In this document: piece by piece, positions 45,287 through 54,910 of the stretch | Layout of the letters: every line of letters starts with the position of its first letter | Numbering within the stretch: position 1 is the stretch's first letter | Source of the DNA: Polaromonas sp. AER18D-145 | GTDB taxonomy: Bacteria > Pseudomonadota > Gammaproteobacteria > Burkholderiales > Burkholderiaceae_C | Direction of reading: 5' to 3' | Assembly: GCF_002379095.1 (NCBI RefSeq) | Contig: NZ_NBZV01000002.1 | Coordinates: 62,001-126,000, forward strand | DNA length: 64,000 nt | Notes under the pieces: model-generated | Told to the model about the DNA's origin: nothing | Database searches by the model: none | Seen by the model: only the letters and a program-made list of their open reading frames with translations | Program-made: the position numbers and the translations under genes

Positions 45287-46658
45287 CGCCCTGCCCGGCC
45301 ACGCGGCCGCTGGCAAAACAGGCGCTCAGCAGGTAGCCGCCGGTAGGCGCTTCCCAGTCGAGCATTTCACCGGCGCAAAACACCGGCTGCGCCACGCCCT
45401 GCAGCGTCTGCAGGTGCAGCTGGCCATCCATGGCGTCAAAGCGCACGCCGCCGGCGCTGCTGATCGCTTCGTCGATGGGCCGGGCCGCCACCAGCCTGAC
45501 CGGCAGGGCCTTGATCGCATGGGCCAGTTGCACCGGGTCGCTGATGGCGTCCTTGCCCAGCAGCTCGTACAACATCGCGGCCTTGATGCCGTCGAGATTC
45601 AGCCGGCTTTTGAGGTGGCTGGACAGCGAACGCGAGCCGCGCGGATGCCGCACTTCGACCAGCACCTGCTCGGGCGACTTGTCGGGCAGCAGGTCCAGCA
45701 GGAAAGTCGCGCTGCCCTTCAGTGCAATTTCATCGCGCAGCAGAGGGGAGGCGGCGTAGATCAGGCTGCCTTCGACGCCAGTGGCGGTGGCCACGAATTC
45801 GCCCTTGCGGTGGAAGCTGCGGCCGTGCGAATCGGTCAAATGGATGGCGACCGACTTGAAGGGCTGGCCGGCAAAACGGCTGGAGAAATGTTCGGTCCAG
45901 CCGGCCTGGCGCGCCGGGCTCTGGCCGATCAGCTCCTTGAAGAACTCACGCCGGGTTTCGCCGGCATCCGCCACGGCCTCGGCCAGCTGCGCCGGGCTGT
46001 CGGGCCGCGCGGCCACGTCAAAGCCGCAGTTCGAGGGCTGCAGCGGCACCACCGCCACGCCGCGGGCGGCCAGCAGCGGCACCCAGGCGCCGTCCGAACC
46101 GAGCCGCGCCCAGCTGCCGCCGCCCAGGGCCAGCACCACGGCGTCGGCCTGCACCTGCACCGGGCCGCCGGGTGTTGAAAACGTCAGCGAACCGTCGTCG
46201 GTCCAGCCCAGCCAGCGGTGCCGCATGGAAAACTTCACGCCCGCGGCGCGCAGGCGCTGCAGCCAGGCGCGCAGCAGCGGCGCGGCCTTCATGTCCTGGG
46301 GAAACACGCGGCCCGAGCTGCCGACAAAGGTCTCCACCCCCAGGGCCTGGGCCCAGGCGCGCAGCTCGGCAGGCCCGAAGGCGGCCAGCAGCGGCTGCAG
46401 CTGGGCGCTGCGCTCGCCGTAACGGCTGAGAAAAGGTTCGGCGGCTTCGGAATGGGTGAGGTTCAGCCCGCCCTTGCCGGCCAGCAGAAACTTGCGGCCC
46501 ACCGAAGGCATGGCGTCGTACACCTGCACGGACAGGGCCGCGCCGGCACCGGCCAGCACCTCGGCGGCCATGAGGCCGGCGGGGCCGCCGCCGATGATGG
46601 CCACACGCCGTGGCTGGGCAGGAGAAGTTGAATCGTTCAAGGAAATGTCCGTCTGCAC
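45264..46658 (-). CDS. FAD-dependent oxidoreductase, HI0933/TIGR03862-like flavoprotein
   Basis: A 464-aa flavoprotein. The dinucleotide-binding motif IIGGGPAGLMAAE starts at ~21, followed by GRKFLLAGKGGLNLTHSE, typical of HI0933-like proteins. The C-terminal FAD segment is FCAGEMLDWEAPTGGYLLSACFASG. It is cytosolic; physiological substrate unknown (some relatives handle tRNA or quinones). The extreme C-terminus is encoded by repeat copy R5. Confidence 0.9.
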   Translation of the reverse strand: MQTDISLNDSTSPAQPRRVAIIGGGPAGLMAAEVLAGAGAALSVQVYDAMPSVGRKFLLAGKGGLNLTHSEAAEPFLSRYGERSAQLQPLLAAFGPAELRAWAQALGVETFVGSSGRVFPQDMKAAPLLRAWLQRLRAAGVKFSMRHRWLGWTDDGSLTFSTPGGPVQVQADAVVLALGGGSWARLGSDGAWVPLLAARGVAVVPLQPSNCGFDVAARPDSPAQLAEAVADAGETRREFFKELIGQSPARQAGWTEHFSSRFAGQPFKSVAIHLTDSHGRSFHRKGEFVATATGVEGSLIYAASPLLRDEIALKGSATFLLDLLPDKSPEQVLVEVRHPRGSRSLSSHLKSRLNLDGIKAAMLYELLGKDAISDPVQLAHAIKALPVRLVAARPIDEAISSAGGVRFDAMDGQLHLQTLQGVAQPVFCAGEMLDWEAPTGGYLLSACFASGRVAGQGVLSHFGL

Positions 46659-46717
46659 GTGATGGCAATGTGAAAAGGCACAGGAAGCAGGGCCTCCCGG
46701 CGCGGCCGGTTTGCTTT

Positions 46718-46774
46718 GTTTTTTATAGCTGGCAGCGCCCGTCCCTCAAGGGCTGCAATGCAAAAAGACCTGAA
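46718..46774 (+). repeat. Interspersed ~60-bp repeat, copy R6 (intergenic)
   Basis: TTTTTTATAGCTGGCAGCG, then CCCGTCC, then CAAGGGCTGCAATGC, then AAAAAGACC. It lies in the 161-bp gap between the flavoprotein and the AddA-like gene. Confidence 0.7.
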
Positions 46775-46819
46775 ACCCGGCAAAGGTGCCGGCGCCAGGC
46801 CGATTCGCTGATGCCCTGA

Positions 46820-49800
46820 TTATTGCAGTTCGCCGGAAAGCGCCACCAGGCGGCCTTGGGCCGTCAGAAAAGCTGCCTTGACCGTCTGCCCGCCATACAT
46901 CGCCTGCACCGCCGCGCGGTAGGTCTGCATCTGGGCCAGCAGCGCCGGCTGCTCCTGCGGCGCGCTGGGGGACTTGTAGTCAAGCACCCACCAGTGGCCG
47001 GCATGACCGGCATCCCTGCGCTGCACCAGCCGGTCCAGCCTCAGGGTCTGGCCCTGGTACACCAGCTCGACCTCGTTGCCCTGCCAGGCCACCACCGCGG
47101 CATCCCAGGCCCAGGCGCCCTCGCCCTGCAGAATGCGCTGCGCCATGTCGGCCGCGTCCCGCCCCTGCGCCGCGTCCAGGCGGAACTCGCGCTGCACCGC
47201 GCGCACACGCGCCGGCGAGACACCGCCCCACTCCAGCAGGCGGTGCATGGCCTTGCCGATGCGGGCCACCAGCGCATCTTCGTCTGCTACCGTTTCAATA
47301 GCTGTCGGCGCAGTCAGGACGGGGGCTTGCGGCAATTCCGGCAATAAAAAACGGGTGTCGTCCCCGGACCGGGCCGGATCCAGGACAGGGGCCGGCAGCG
47401 GCGCGGGCAGCTCGCCCACGTGCGCGGCCAGCCGCTGCCACCAGCTGGCCGGCGCCTCGCGGTGCGGCGTGATCGATGACAGCACCAGCGTGCCGCGGGC
47501 GCGGGTCAGCGCCACGTACAGCGCGTTGAGCTCCTCGCGCTGGCGCGCCTCCTGCTCGGCGGCCAGGGCATCGACGGCGCAGGCGGGCGGACGGCTTTCG
47601 CTGACCAGAAAAACAAACTTCTGCGGCGCGGCGGCAGCGCCCGGCCAGTCCACCAGCACGCCCATGCTGTCGGCGTTGCGCTCCACGGTGTCGGTGTCCA
47701 GCAGCAGCACGGCGTCGGCTTCCAGGCCCTTGGCGCCGTGGATGGTCAGCAGGCGCACCGCGGCACTGTCCACCGTCGCGGGCGCCTGCAGGCCGCCGGC
47801 CTTGAGCGCGCGCACGAAGGCGTAAGGCGTGGCATAACGGCCGCCGTCGAGCTGCAGGGCGACCGTCAGCAGCGCGCGCAAATTGGCCAGCACGCCGGCG
47901 CGTTGCGCGGCGGGCGCGGCGGCGGCAAAACGCGCCAGCACGTCGCCGTGGTGGTAAATCGCCTGCAGCGCGTCGTGCGGCGGCAGGCTGCCCAGCCACC
48001 CCTGGTATTGCAGCAAAACCGGCACCAGCGCCTTGATGGCGGGCGGCAGCTGGTCCGATTTTTGTAGCACCTCGAACCACGGCAGGCGCAGCGCCTGGCG
48101 CTCCAGCGCGATCTGCACCAGCGCGTCGTCACCGAGGCCGAACAGCGGCGAACGCAAGGCGCGGGCCAGCGACAGGTCGTGCTCGGGCGAGACCAGCACA
48201 TCGAGCAGCGCCACGATGTCGAGCACCTCGCAGCAGTCGATCAGCGCGGTTTTCTCGCCGACCAGCGCCGGAATGTGCAACGCCCGCAGCTCGTCCTGCA
48301 GCGGCAGCAGGCCGGCGCGTTTGCGCGAGAGCACCATGATGTCGGCGGGCTGCAGGCCTTGCGCCACTTGCTGCGATATCCAGGCTGCGGCCTGGCGCGC
48401 TTCCAGCGTGCGCAAGGTTTCCTCAGGGATCTCGCGCGGCGTGGTCAGGCTGTCGCGCCAGCCGTCCAGCGCGCCGCTGTCCGTCTCTGCGTCCCTGCGC
48501 GGGATGGCCGGCAGGCGGCCGACCGCACCTTCTTCGCCGGAGCCGGTTGTGTGTTCGCGAAAGCCGTCGTAGCCGTCGTTCTCGCGCGCCGCGCTCATCA
48601 CGGCGTTGACGGTGCGTATCACCCCCTGGGCGTTGCGCCGCGTGTGGTCGCAGCTGAGCAGCTCGCCGTCCAGGCCCTGGCGAACAAACTGCTGCGCGGC
48701 CTTGAACACCTGCGGCTCGGCGCGCCGGAAGCGGTAAATGCTCTGCTTGGGGTCGCCCACAATGAACACGCTGGGCGCATTGCCGGCGCCGCCGTAGGCA
48801 CTGAGCCAGGACCACAGCGCCTGCCACTGCAAGGGGTTGGTGTCCTGGAACTCGTCGATCAGCAGATGCCGGATGCGCGCATCCAGCCGCTCCTGCACCC
48901 AGCCCGAGAGCAGCTCGTCGCCGAGCAGCACCAGCGCGACACGTTCGATGTCGTTCATGTCGACCCAGCCGCGCTCGCGCTTGAGGGCGGTGAACTCGGC
49001 GATCAGCAGGCGTGCGAGCCGCGCCATGCGCTGCTGGTAGGCCCAAGCCTCATGCTGCTGGCGTGCAGCCAGCACGCGCGCCACCAGGTCCTGCGCGGTG
49101 CGCACCTGGTCGATGCCGATGATTTTTTCGCCGAACTTGCGCGGCGTGCCTTTCTCGGTCAGCAAGGCGCCGAACACGGCCTGCAGGTTGCCGGTGCCCA
49201 GCGCCTGTTCCAGCTCCACGCCCTTGGCGACAAAGGTCGGTGCACTTGCCCGCGCCAGCGCCACGGCGGCGTCGGCCAAGGTCTGGCGGTGCAGGCGGTT
49301 GCTCGTGAGCAGCTCTTCCGGTTCGGCCAGTCCCTCAAACCCGGCAAACTGCACGGTGAAATGCTGCACCGACGCATCGACCACGCCGCTGGCATCGGCC
49401 AGTGCAAACTCGGTGCGTTTGTCGAGGGCGGCCTGCAGGGCCTTGTCGGTCTGGAAGCGCCCGTGCGCGAGCACCACCGCCTCGAAGTCCGCCTTCAGCT
49501 CCGGCAGTTTCAGCAGCGCCGCGTAAAACCGCCGCCAGACCAGCGCCCGGGCCGGTGCATCGTCTTCAAGCAACTCGTAGTTCAGCGGCAGGCCCTGCTG
49601 CTGCAACACCGCCAGCGGTGCGCTGCGCAGCAAGGCGGCAAACCAGCTGTGGAAGGTGCGTATCTGCACCGCACGGCCGGTGGCCAGAATGCGCTGGTAC
49701 AAATTTGATAGCTGCTCACGTCCGTCTGGCGGTGGCTGCGGGCCTTTTTCGTAGTCAAACCCGCGCATCGCCAGCTCGCGCATCAGGGTTGCGTCGTCGG

Positions 49801-50056
49801 CATGGGCAAACTGCGTCAGCCATTCGTAAAGCCGTTCGCGCATCTCGCCGGCCGCCCGTTTGGTGAAGGTTATCGCCAGGATCTCGTGCGGCTGCGCGCC
49901 CGCCAACAGCGCCCGCACAATGCGCGACACCAGCATCCAGGTCTTGCCGGCACCGGCGCAGGCCTCCACCGCCACATTGCGCCGCGGATCGCAGGCGATT
50001 GCGTAAAAGGCTTCGGCGGAAACCGGCTGGCCGTTGTGTTCGTAAGCGGCGTTCAT
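46820..50056 (-). CDS. UvrD-type helicase / exonuclease, AddA-like
   Basis: A 1078-aa protein. The ATG at 50056 overlaps the stop of the upstream nuclease gene (ATGA). Superfamily I motifs are clear: Walker A VEACAGAGKTWML (~35), ITFTKRAAGEMRER, DEFQDTNPLQW, VGDPKQSIYRFRRAEP and LLTIHGAKGLEADAV. The C-terminal RecB-like nuclease has WWVLDYKSPS. With its neighbour it forms an AddAB-type double-strand-break resection pair. Two in-frame repeat copies encode residues ~100-119 (R8) and ~903-924 (R7). Confidence 0.92.
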   Translation of the reverse strand: MNAAYEHNGQPVSAEAFYAIACDPRRNVAVEACAGAGKTWMLVSRIVRALLAGAQPHEILAITFTKRAAGEMRERLYEWLTQFAHADDATLMRELAMRGFDYEKGPQPPPDGREQLSNLYQRILATGRAVQIRTFHSWFAALLRSAPLAVLQQQGLPLNYELLEDDAPARALVWRRFYAALLKLPELKADFEAVVLAHGRFQTDKALQAALDKRTEFALADASGVVDASVQHFTVQFAGFEGLAEPEELLTSNRLHRQTLADAAVALARASAPTFVAKGVELEQALGTGNLQAVFGALLTEKGTPRKFGEKIIGIDQVRTAQDLVARVLAARQQHEAWAYQQRMARLARLLIAEFTALKRERGWVDMNDIERVALVLLGDELLSGWVQERLDARIRHLLIDEFQDTNPLQWQALWSWLSAYGGAGNAPSVFIVGDPKQSIYRFRRAEPQVFKAAQQFVRQGLDGELLSCDHTRRNAQGVIRTVNAVMSAARENDGYDGFREHTTGSGEEGAVGRLPAIPRRDAETDSGALDGWRDSLTTPREIPEETLRTLEARQAAAWISQQVAQGLQPADIMVLSRKRAGLLPLQDELRALHIPALVGEKTALIDCCEVLDIVALLDVLVSPEHDLSLARALRSPLFGLGDDALVQIALERQALRLPWFEVLQKSDQLPPAIKALVPVLLQYQGWLGSLPPHDALQAIYHHGDVLARFAAAAPAAQRAGVLANLRALLTVALQLDGGRYATPYAFVRALKAGGLQAPATVDSAAVRLLTIHGAKGLEADAVLLLDTDTVERNADSMGVLVDWPGAAAAPQKFVFLVSESRPPACAVDALAAEQEARQREELNALYVALTRARGTLVLSSITPHREAPASWWQRLAAHVGELPAPLPAPVLDPARSGDDTRFLLPELPQAPVLTAPTAIETVADEDALVARIGKAMHRLLEWGGVSPARVRAVQREFRLDAAQGRDAADMAQRILQGEGAWAWDAAVVAWQGNEVELVYQGQTLRLDRLVQRRDAGHAGHWWVLDYKSPSAPQEQPALLAQMQTYRAAVQAMYGGQTVKAAFLTAQGRLVALSGELQ
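47286..47351 (+). repeat. Interspersed ~60-bp repeat, copy R7 (inside AddA-like gene)
   Basis: GCTACCGTTTCAATAGCTG, then GGCGCAGTC, then GGGGGCTTGCGGC, then AATAAAAAA. It is degenerate but in the family order. It encodes the linker LPQAPVLTAPTAIETVA just ahead of the nuclease domain. Confidence 0.65.
49701..49759 (+). repeat. Interspersed ~60-bp repeat, copy R8 (inside AddA-like gene)
   Basis: AAATTTGATAGCTGCTCACG, then TCCGTC, then GGTGGCTGCGGGCC, then TTTTTCG. It encodes the low-complexity loop EKGPQPPPDGREQLSN between helicase motifs Ia and the following helix. Confidence 0.7.
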
Positions 50057-52566
50057 GACCAGAAGTCTTTCCGGCACAGGCCGCGTGCAGCGCAATAGTC
50101 GCAGGCCTTGCCTTCGCCGAGTGCCGGCAGCGGTGTGCCGCGTGCCACACGCGCCATGTCGGTCAGGATGCTGCCCAGCAACTCGTCGCGCAGCGCCACG
50201 ATGTCGGGCTGGGCGTAGGTTTTGGTGGCTTCCTTTTCGCCGAGGTTCACGTAGGCGGCGGCCAGCGTGTCGTCTTCCAGCAGCCCGGCGTAAAACGCCA
50301 GCTGGGTGTCTTCCTGCGGCTGCTTCAGGCGCTCGGCGGTGGTGGTGCGGTTTTCCGTCTTGTAGTCCATCACCAGCGAGCTGCCATCGGCGAGTTTGTC
50401 GATGCGGTCTATCTTGCCGATCAGCGTCAGGCTTCCGAGCGGCACCTCTTTCGCCACTTCGGCCGCCTCGAACACCGCGCCCTCGGCCTCGTGGCCGGCC
50501 AGCCAGTCCAGATAGCCTTCGCGCACGCGCGGCCAGCTCGCGGCAAAGGGCAGAAATTCGCTGTCGCTCAGGGCCAGTTCCCGGGCCGCCTGCGTGGCGG
50601 CCGCGTCCATCAGGGCCCGGCGTGCCGGCAGCTCCGGCGTCGGCGCCTGTTGCAGCGCTTCATGAAAAATCTTCAGCAGCGTGTGCAGCCAGTTGCCTAA
50701 GTCGCGCTTGCCGAGTTCGGTGTCGAGCTCGTCGGCCTCCTGCAGCCGGAGCTGGCGCAGGGCAAAAAAGCGGTAGGGGCAACGCCGCAAGTCCTCATAC
50801 GCGCTGGCCGACAGGCGCTGCACCGGCAGGGCTTCACCGGTCGGCATCGGGTGCGGGGTGGGCTGGGCCGCCAGCAGCCGCGGCTCGCGCGGATCGGGCG
50901 CCAGGACCGGCGAAAACTGAAGCAGCAGCTCCTGCACAAAACCGCTGGGCATCAGCCGCTCGCCGCCTTCGCTTTCGCGCCAGAGCACGTCCAGGTGCGG
51001 GAAACACAGGGCGTGTTGCCAGGCCGCGCGCTGGTCGGCCGCCAGGGTCTCGCGCGAGGGCAACCCCAGCAATTCGCGCTGGGCCGGCGTCCACAGGCCG
51101 GCAGGTTCGGGCGAGACCGGCAGGTGCAGCTCGTCACAGCCCGGCAGCACCACCGCCTGCGGCGTGCGGCCCAGCAGCTGGCTCAGCGGCAGCAGGATGA
51201 CCTGCGCCTCGGGCGGGTGCACCGGCGTGAAACTCGCCGCCTCCAGCGCCTGGTTGACCCAGCTGCTGAAATCGGCGAGGCCCATACGTCCGTCGGCATC
51301 GGCAAACTCCAGCTCCGCACCCTCGTGCAGACGCAAGGCATCGAGCACGGCCTGCCCGGCCACGTCACGCACCAGGCCGTCCCATTGCCCGCTGGTCTGC
51401 AGGGCGCCGCGCAAATCGCGCAGCCAGATGGCCAGCGGCCGCGAGCGCTGCAGCGCATCACGCAGCGCCTGCAGCCGGGCCGCGATGGCGCTGCTGGCGA
51501 GCAGCGTATCGCCCACCGCACGCCACTCGCGCACGCCAGCCTGGCGCAACTCCTTCTCGGACGCGGCCACGGTCGCCGCGTCAAAAGCCGGGGCATTTTT
51601 CAGCCAGTCCAGCACCGCGTCGGTGCTCGCATTCCAGCCCAGAGCGCGCAGCAGGCCCATCAGCGTGGCGGCGGCGCGTGTGGTGGAGAGTTTCCAGCCG
51701 GTTTCGTCGCGCAGTGCCACGCCGCGCTCGCCCAGCATGGCGCGGATGCGGCGTGTCAGCTCGCGGTCCTGGGCAATCAGCGCGACCGGGCTGCGGCCCT
51801 GGGCCAGATGCGCCAGCACACAGGCGGCAGCGCGCCCGGCCTCGTCTTCCGTGTCCTGCGCTGCATGCAGCGCCGGTAGCAAAGGCTCCCCGGGCAGGTT
51901 GAGGTTCAGCGTCACGGCACGCTCACCGAAGTGGGCCTGGAAGGTTGCAGTCAGCGCTTCGGTCTGGAAACCCTCGACCAGCACCAGCAGGTCCACATCG
52001 GCGCGCTCCAGAAACAGCGCGTCCGACGGGTAGGCGGACGAGACCACCCAGGCCAATGCAATCTGGCCCAGTGCCGACTCGAGCTGCAACACCGGCGACT
52101 CCAGCCCGGCGCCCAGCAGGGCACCCATGCGCGCGCCCCAGGCCAGCCGCTGCGCCGGCGGCACGGCGGCGGCCAGCCGGGCCAGCGAACCGGCTGCCTC
52201 GACCAGGCGCGGGGCCAGCAGGTCCTGCTGCGCGGCCAGGCCGGTGCGCGCCAGCAGCGAGGCGGCCGTCAGCACGTCACAGGCGGCATCGAGCCGGATG
52301 TCCCCGGCGCCCGGCTCCCAGCCGCCCAGGCTGGCAGCCCAGTTCATGGTGGTTTCAAAACGCGGCACAAAATGCGTGTCGCCTGCGGCGGCGGCCCACG
52401 CGGTTTTCGCCTGCTGCATCAGCTGTGCATAGGGCAGCAGCACCAACGCCCGCGCGGGATGCACGTCCCGCTCGCGCAACAGCGCCGCCACCCGGGCTGT
52501 CGCCTGCTGCCAGCAAAACTCGCCGGGGCCGGCCGCCGGGGCGTCGGCATGGACTATCACGCTCAT
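50053..52566 (-). CDS. PD-(D/E)XK nuclease, AddB-like
   Basis: An 837-aa protein with an inactivated-helicase N-terminal part and a C-terminal RecB-like nuclease (LIGKIDRIDKLADGSSLVMDYKTE). The Cys pattern for an AddB 4Fe-4S cluster is visible: one Cys in LRRCPYRFFALRQLRL and three at the end in CDYCAARGLC. The start at 52566 (MSVIVHADAP) is preferred over longer frames that read into the trxA promoter region. It is translationally coupled to the helicase gene. Confidence 0.9.
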   Translation of the reverse strand: MSVIVHADAPAAGPGEFCWQQATARVAALLRERDVHPARALVLLPYAQLMQQAKTAWAAAAGDTHFVPRFETTMNWAASLGGWEPGAGDIRLDAACDVLTAASLLARTGLAAQQDLLAPRLVEAAGSLARLAAAVPPAQRLAWGARMGALLGAGLESPVLQLESALGQIALAWVVSSAYPSDALFLERADVDLLVLVEGFQTEALTATFQAHFGERAVTLNLNLPGEPLLPALHAAQDTEDEAGRAAACVLAHLAQGRSPVALIAQDRELTRRIRAMLGERGVALRDETGWKLSTTRAAATLMGLLRALGWNASTDAVLDWLKNAPAFDAATVAASEKELRQAGVREWRAVGDTLLASSAIAARLQALRDALQRSRPLAIWLRDLRGALQTSGQWDGLVRDVAGQAVLDALRLHEGAELEFADADGRMGLADFSSWVNQALEAASFTPVHPPEAQVILLPLSQLLGRTPQAVVLPGCDELHLPVSPEPAGLWTPAQRELLGLPSRETLAADQRAAWQHALCFPHLDVLWRESEGGERLMPSGFVQELLLQFSPVLAPDPREPRLLAAQPTPHPMPTGEALPVQRLSASAYEDLRRCPYRFFALRQLRLQEADELDTELGKRDLGNWLHTLLKIFHEALQQAPTPELPARRALMDAAATQAARELALSDSEFLPFAASWPRVREGYLDWLAGHEAEGAVFEAAEVAKEVPLGSLTLIGKIDRIDKLADGSSLVMDYKTENRTTTAERLKQPQEDTQLAFYAGLLEDDTLAAAYVNLGEKEATKTYAQPDIVALRDELLGSILTDMARVARGTPLPALGEGKACDYCAARGLCRKDFWS

Positions 52567-52675
52567 AGGGAACACCTGACTGGACGTCCGACGGGGGGAC
52601 TTGGTTTCTGCCACAATGCCTGCAACTTGAGTCCCTGACATAAAAATTTCTGAACCCTCTTCCAAAGGACATGCC

Positions 52676-53008
52676 ATGGCCAGCGAACTGATCAAACATA
52701 CCACCGATGCCACCTTCGAAGCCGACGTGTTGCAGGCCTCCAAACCCGTGCTGGTCGACTACTGGGCCGAATGGTGCGGCCCCTGCAAGATGATTGCCCC
52801 GATTCTGGACGAAGTCGCCACCGGTTACGACGGCCGCCTGCAGATCGCCAAGATGAATGTGGACGAAAACCGCGACATTCCCGCCAAGTTCGGCATCCGC
52901 GGCATCCCGACGCTGATGCTGTTCAAGGACGGCCAGCTCGCCGCCACCAAGGTCGGCGCCATGAGCAAGGCCCAGCTGACCGCCTTCATCGACCAGCAAC
53001 TGGCCTGA
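52676..53008 (+). CDS. trxA: Thioredoxin 1
   Basis: A 110-aa cytosolic disulfide reductase. The active site WCGPCK has C34 and C37; the cis-Pro loop is [14 protein letters not shown] gives the ribosome site. It lies upstream of rho, as in many Proteobacteria, and is divergent from the AddB-like gene. Confidence 0.98.
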   Translation: MASELIKHTTDATFEADVLQASKPVLVDYWAEWCGPCKMIAPILDEVATGYDGRLQIAKMNVDENRDIPAKFGIRGIPTLMLFKDGQLAATKVGAMSKAQLTAFIDQQLA

Positions 53009-53240
53009 ACGGCCTTGTCCCCAGCCACCGGCACGCTGTCCCTGCACAGCCTGCTGGTGCGCCATCCGGCATGAAGCGGATCGGCAGGACCTGCTCCCGC
53101 GCCCCCATCGCCCCGATAGATCCCCCGAATTTCCTGTCATAATGGCCCTGTTCGCTGACCGGCTGCTGCCGGCCGGTTCGAGTTCCCGGTTTGTGAAGCG
53201 CCTCTAGCTTCCTTTCAGACCTCCCCCGTTTTTTTATCTG

Positions 53241-53256
53241 AACTCCGCGAGGAGTT
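53241..53256 (+). promoter_or_regulatory. GNRA hairpin in the rho leader
   Basis: AACTCC-GCGA-GGAGTT forms a 6-bp stem with a GNRA tetraloop 21 nt before the rho ATG and just ahead of its ribosome site (AAGG at 53267). Preceded by CCCCCGTTTTTTT (53224-53236). It may belong to Rho autoregulation, which acts in the leader in other bacteria. Confidence 0.4.
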
Positions 53257-53277
53257 GACTTCACGCAAGGTTTCCCC

Positions 53278-54540
53278 ATGCACTTAAACGAACTCAAGGC
53301 ACTGCACGTGTCCGAAGTCCTCAAGCAGGCCGAAGAGCTTGAGATCGAAAACACCGGCCGCATGCGCAAGCAGGAGCTGATGTTCGCGATCATCAAGAAA
53401 CGCTCCAAAACGGGTGAAACCATCGTCGCCGACGGCGTGCTCGAAGTGCTGCCCGACGGCTTCGGCTTCCTGCGCGCGCCGGACTCCAGCTACACCGCGT
53501 CCACCGACGACATCTACATCAGCCCGAGCCAGATCCGCCGCTTCAACCTGCACACCGGCGACATGATCGAAGGCGAAGTGCGCACCCCGAAAGACGGCGA
53601 GCGCTACTTTGCACTGAACAAGCTCGACAAGGTCAACGACGGCGCACCGGAAGCGAACAAGCACAAGGTGATGTTCGAGAACCTGACGCCGCTGTTCCCG
53701 CGCGAGCAGTTCAAGCTCGAGCGCGACATCAAGGGCGAGGAAAACCTGACCAGCCGCATCATCGACATCATCGCCCCGATCGGCAAGGGCCAGCGCGCCC
53801 TGCTGGTGGCGCCGCCCAAGTCCGGCAAGACCGTGATGATGCAGAACATCGCCCACGCCATCACCGCCAACTACCCCGAAGTGGTCATGATGGTGCTGCT
53901 GGTCGACGAGCGCCCCGAAGAGGTCACCGAGATGCAGCGCAGCGTGCGCGGCGAAGTGATTTCCTCGACCTTTGACGAACCCGCCGCGCGCCACGTGCAC
54001 GTGGCCGAAATGGTGATCGAGCGCGCCAAGCGCCTGGTCGAACTCGGCAAGGACGTCGTGATCCTGCTGGACTCCATCACCCGCCTGGCCCGCGCCTACA
54101 ACAACGTGTTGCCCTCGTCGGGCAAGGTGCTGACCGGCGGTGTCGATGCCAACGCGCTGCAGCGCCCGAAACGTTTCTTCGGCGCCGCGCGCAAGATCGA
54201 GGAAGGCGGCAGCCTGACCATCATCGGCACCGCACTGGTTGATACCGGCAGCCGCATGGACGAGGTGATCTTTGAAGAGTTCAAGGGCACCGGCAACTGC
54301 GAGATCCACCTGGACCGCCGCCTCTACGAAAAACGCGTGTTCCCGGCGATTCACCTGAACCGCAGCGGCACCCGCAAGGAAGAGCTGCTGCTGGCCCCGG
54401 AAATCCTGCAGAAGTCGCGCATCCTGCGTCAATTCATGTACAACATGGACGAAATCGAGTCCATGGAGCTGATGCTCAAAAACATGAAGGCCACAAAGAA
54501 CAACCACGAGTTCTTCGACATGATGCGTCGAGGCGGCTAA
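53278..54540 (+). CDS. rho: Transcription termination factor Rho
   Basis: A 420-aa hexameric RNA helicase. The N-terminal domain ([19 protein letters not shown]), the cold-shock-like RNA-binding domain with GFGFLRAP, Walker [11 protein letters not shown], Walker [17 protein letters not shown] and the R-loop region are all present at standard length. In relatives rpmE follows directly; here rpmE is 9 kb away (63553), with a metal island and a split repeat in between. Confidence 0.99.
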   Translation: MHLNELKALHVSEVLKQAEELEIENTGRMRKQELMFAIIKKRSKTGETIVADGVLEVLPDGFGFLRAPDSSYTASTDDIYISPSQIRRFNLHTGDMIEGEVRTPKDGERYFALNKLDKVNDGAPEANKHKVMFENLTPLFPREQFKLERDIKGEENLTSRIIDIIAPIGKGQRALLVAPPKSGKTVMMQNIAHAITANYPEVVMMVLLVDERPEEVTEMQRSVRGEVISSTFDEPAARHVHVAEMVIERAKRLVELGKDVVILLDSITRLARAYNNVLPSSGKVLTGGVDANALQRPKRFFGAARKIEEGGSLTIIGTALVDTGSRMDEVIFEEFKGTGNCEIHLDRRLYEKRVFPAIHLNRSGTRKEELLLAPEILQKSRILRQFMYNMDEIESMELMLKNMKATKNNHEFFDMMRRGG

Positions 54541-54559
54541 AGCCGTCTCGCCAACTATT

Positions 54560-54602
54560 GCCCCCACGGTCGCTCACTGCATGTAGCTCCCTGCCCCCTC
54601 GG
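54560..54602 (+). repeat. GC-rich extragenic repeat, left half of a split copy (D)
   Basis: GCCCCCACGGTCGCTCACTG, then CATGTAGCTCCCTGCCCC and TCGG. It matches the first half of copy A and stops at the central palindrome. The second half resumes at 63391, across the metal island. Confidence 0.8.
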
Positions 54603-54910
54603 AGCTTGGGCACCAGGAAAGCAATTTAACCGCTCTACCGGCAGCGGGCGTTAGGCGATACAGATGGATGGCTGAAAGCTACTTCGCCCCCCACCCCGCG
54701 CAATTGCAACTGTTGCCCAACGCGCTCCAAGACTGCCGCTGCCGCAAGGGCACTTGGCGTAATTCATTGACGACACCTTAAACAGCCTGGATCTATCAGT
54801 CTTTCACGCGCGCTGCGCCATGGGTGGCCCGCGCACGGCTGGTACAATCAAGTCCTGTAAGGACTGCTTAAAGCCGTCACCCTTGCTCGGAATTTTCGGG
54901 GACGGCCCTG

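Noticed and set aside
54645-54725. attC-like core motifs (GTTAGGC and GCCCAAC) at the left end of the metal island
   Set aside because: The motifs are in the wrong order for one attC site and too close for a cassette; no integron integrase is present.
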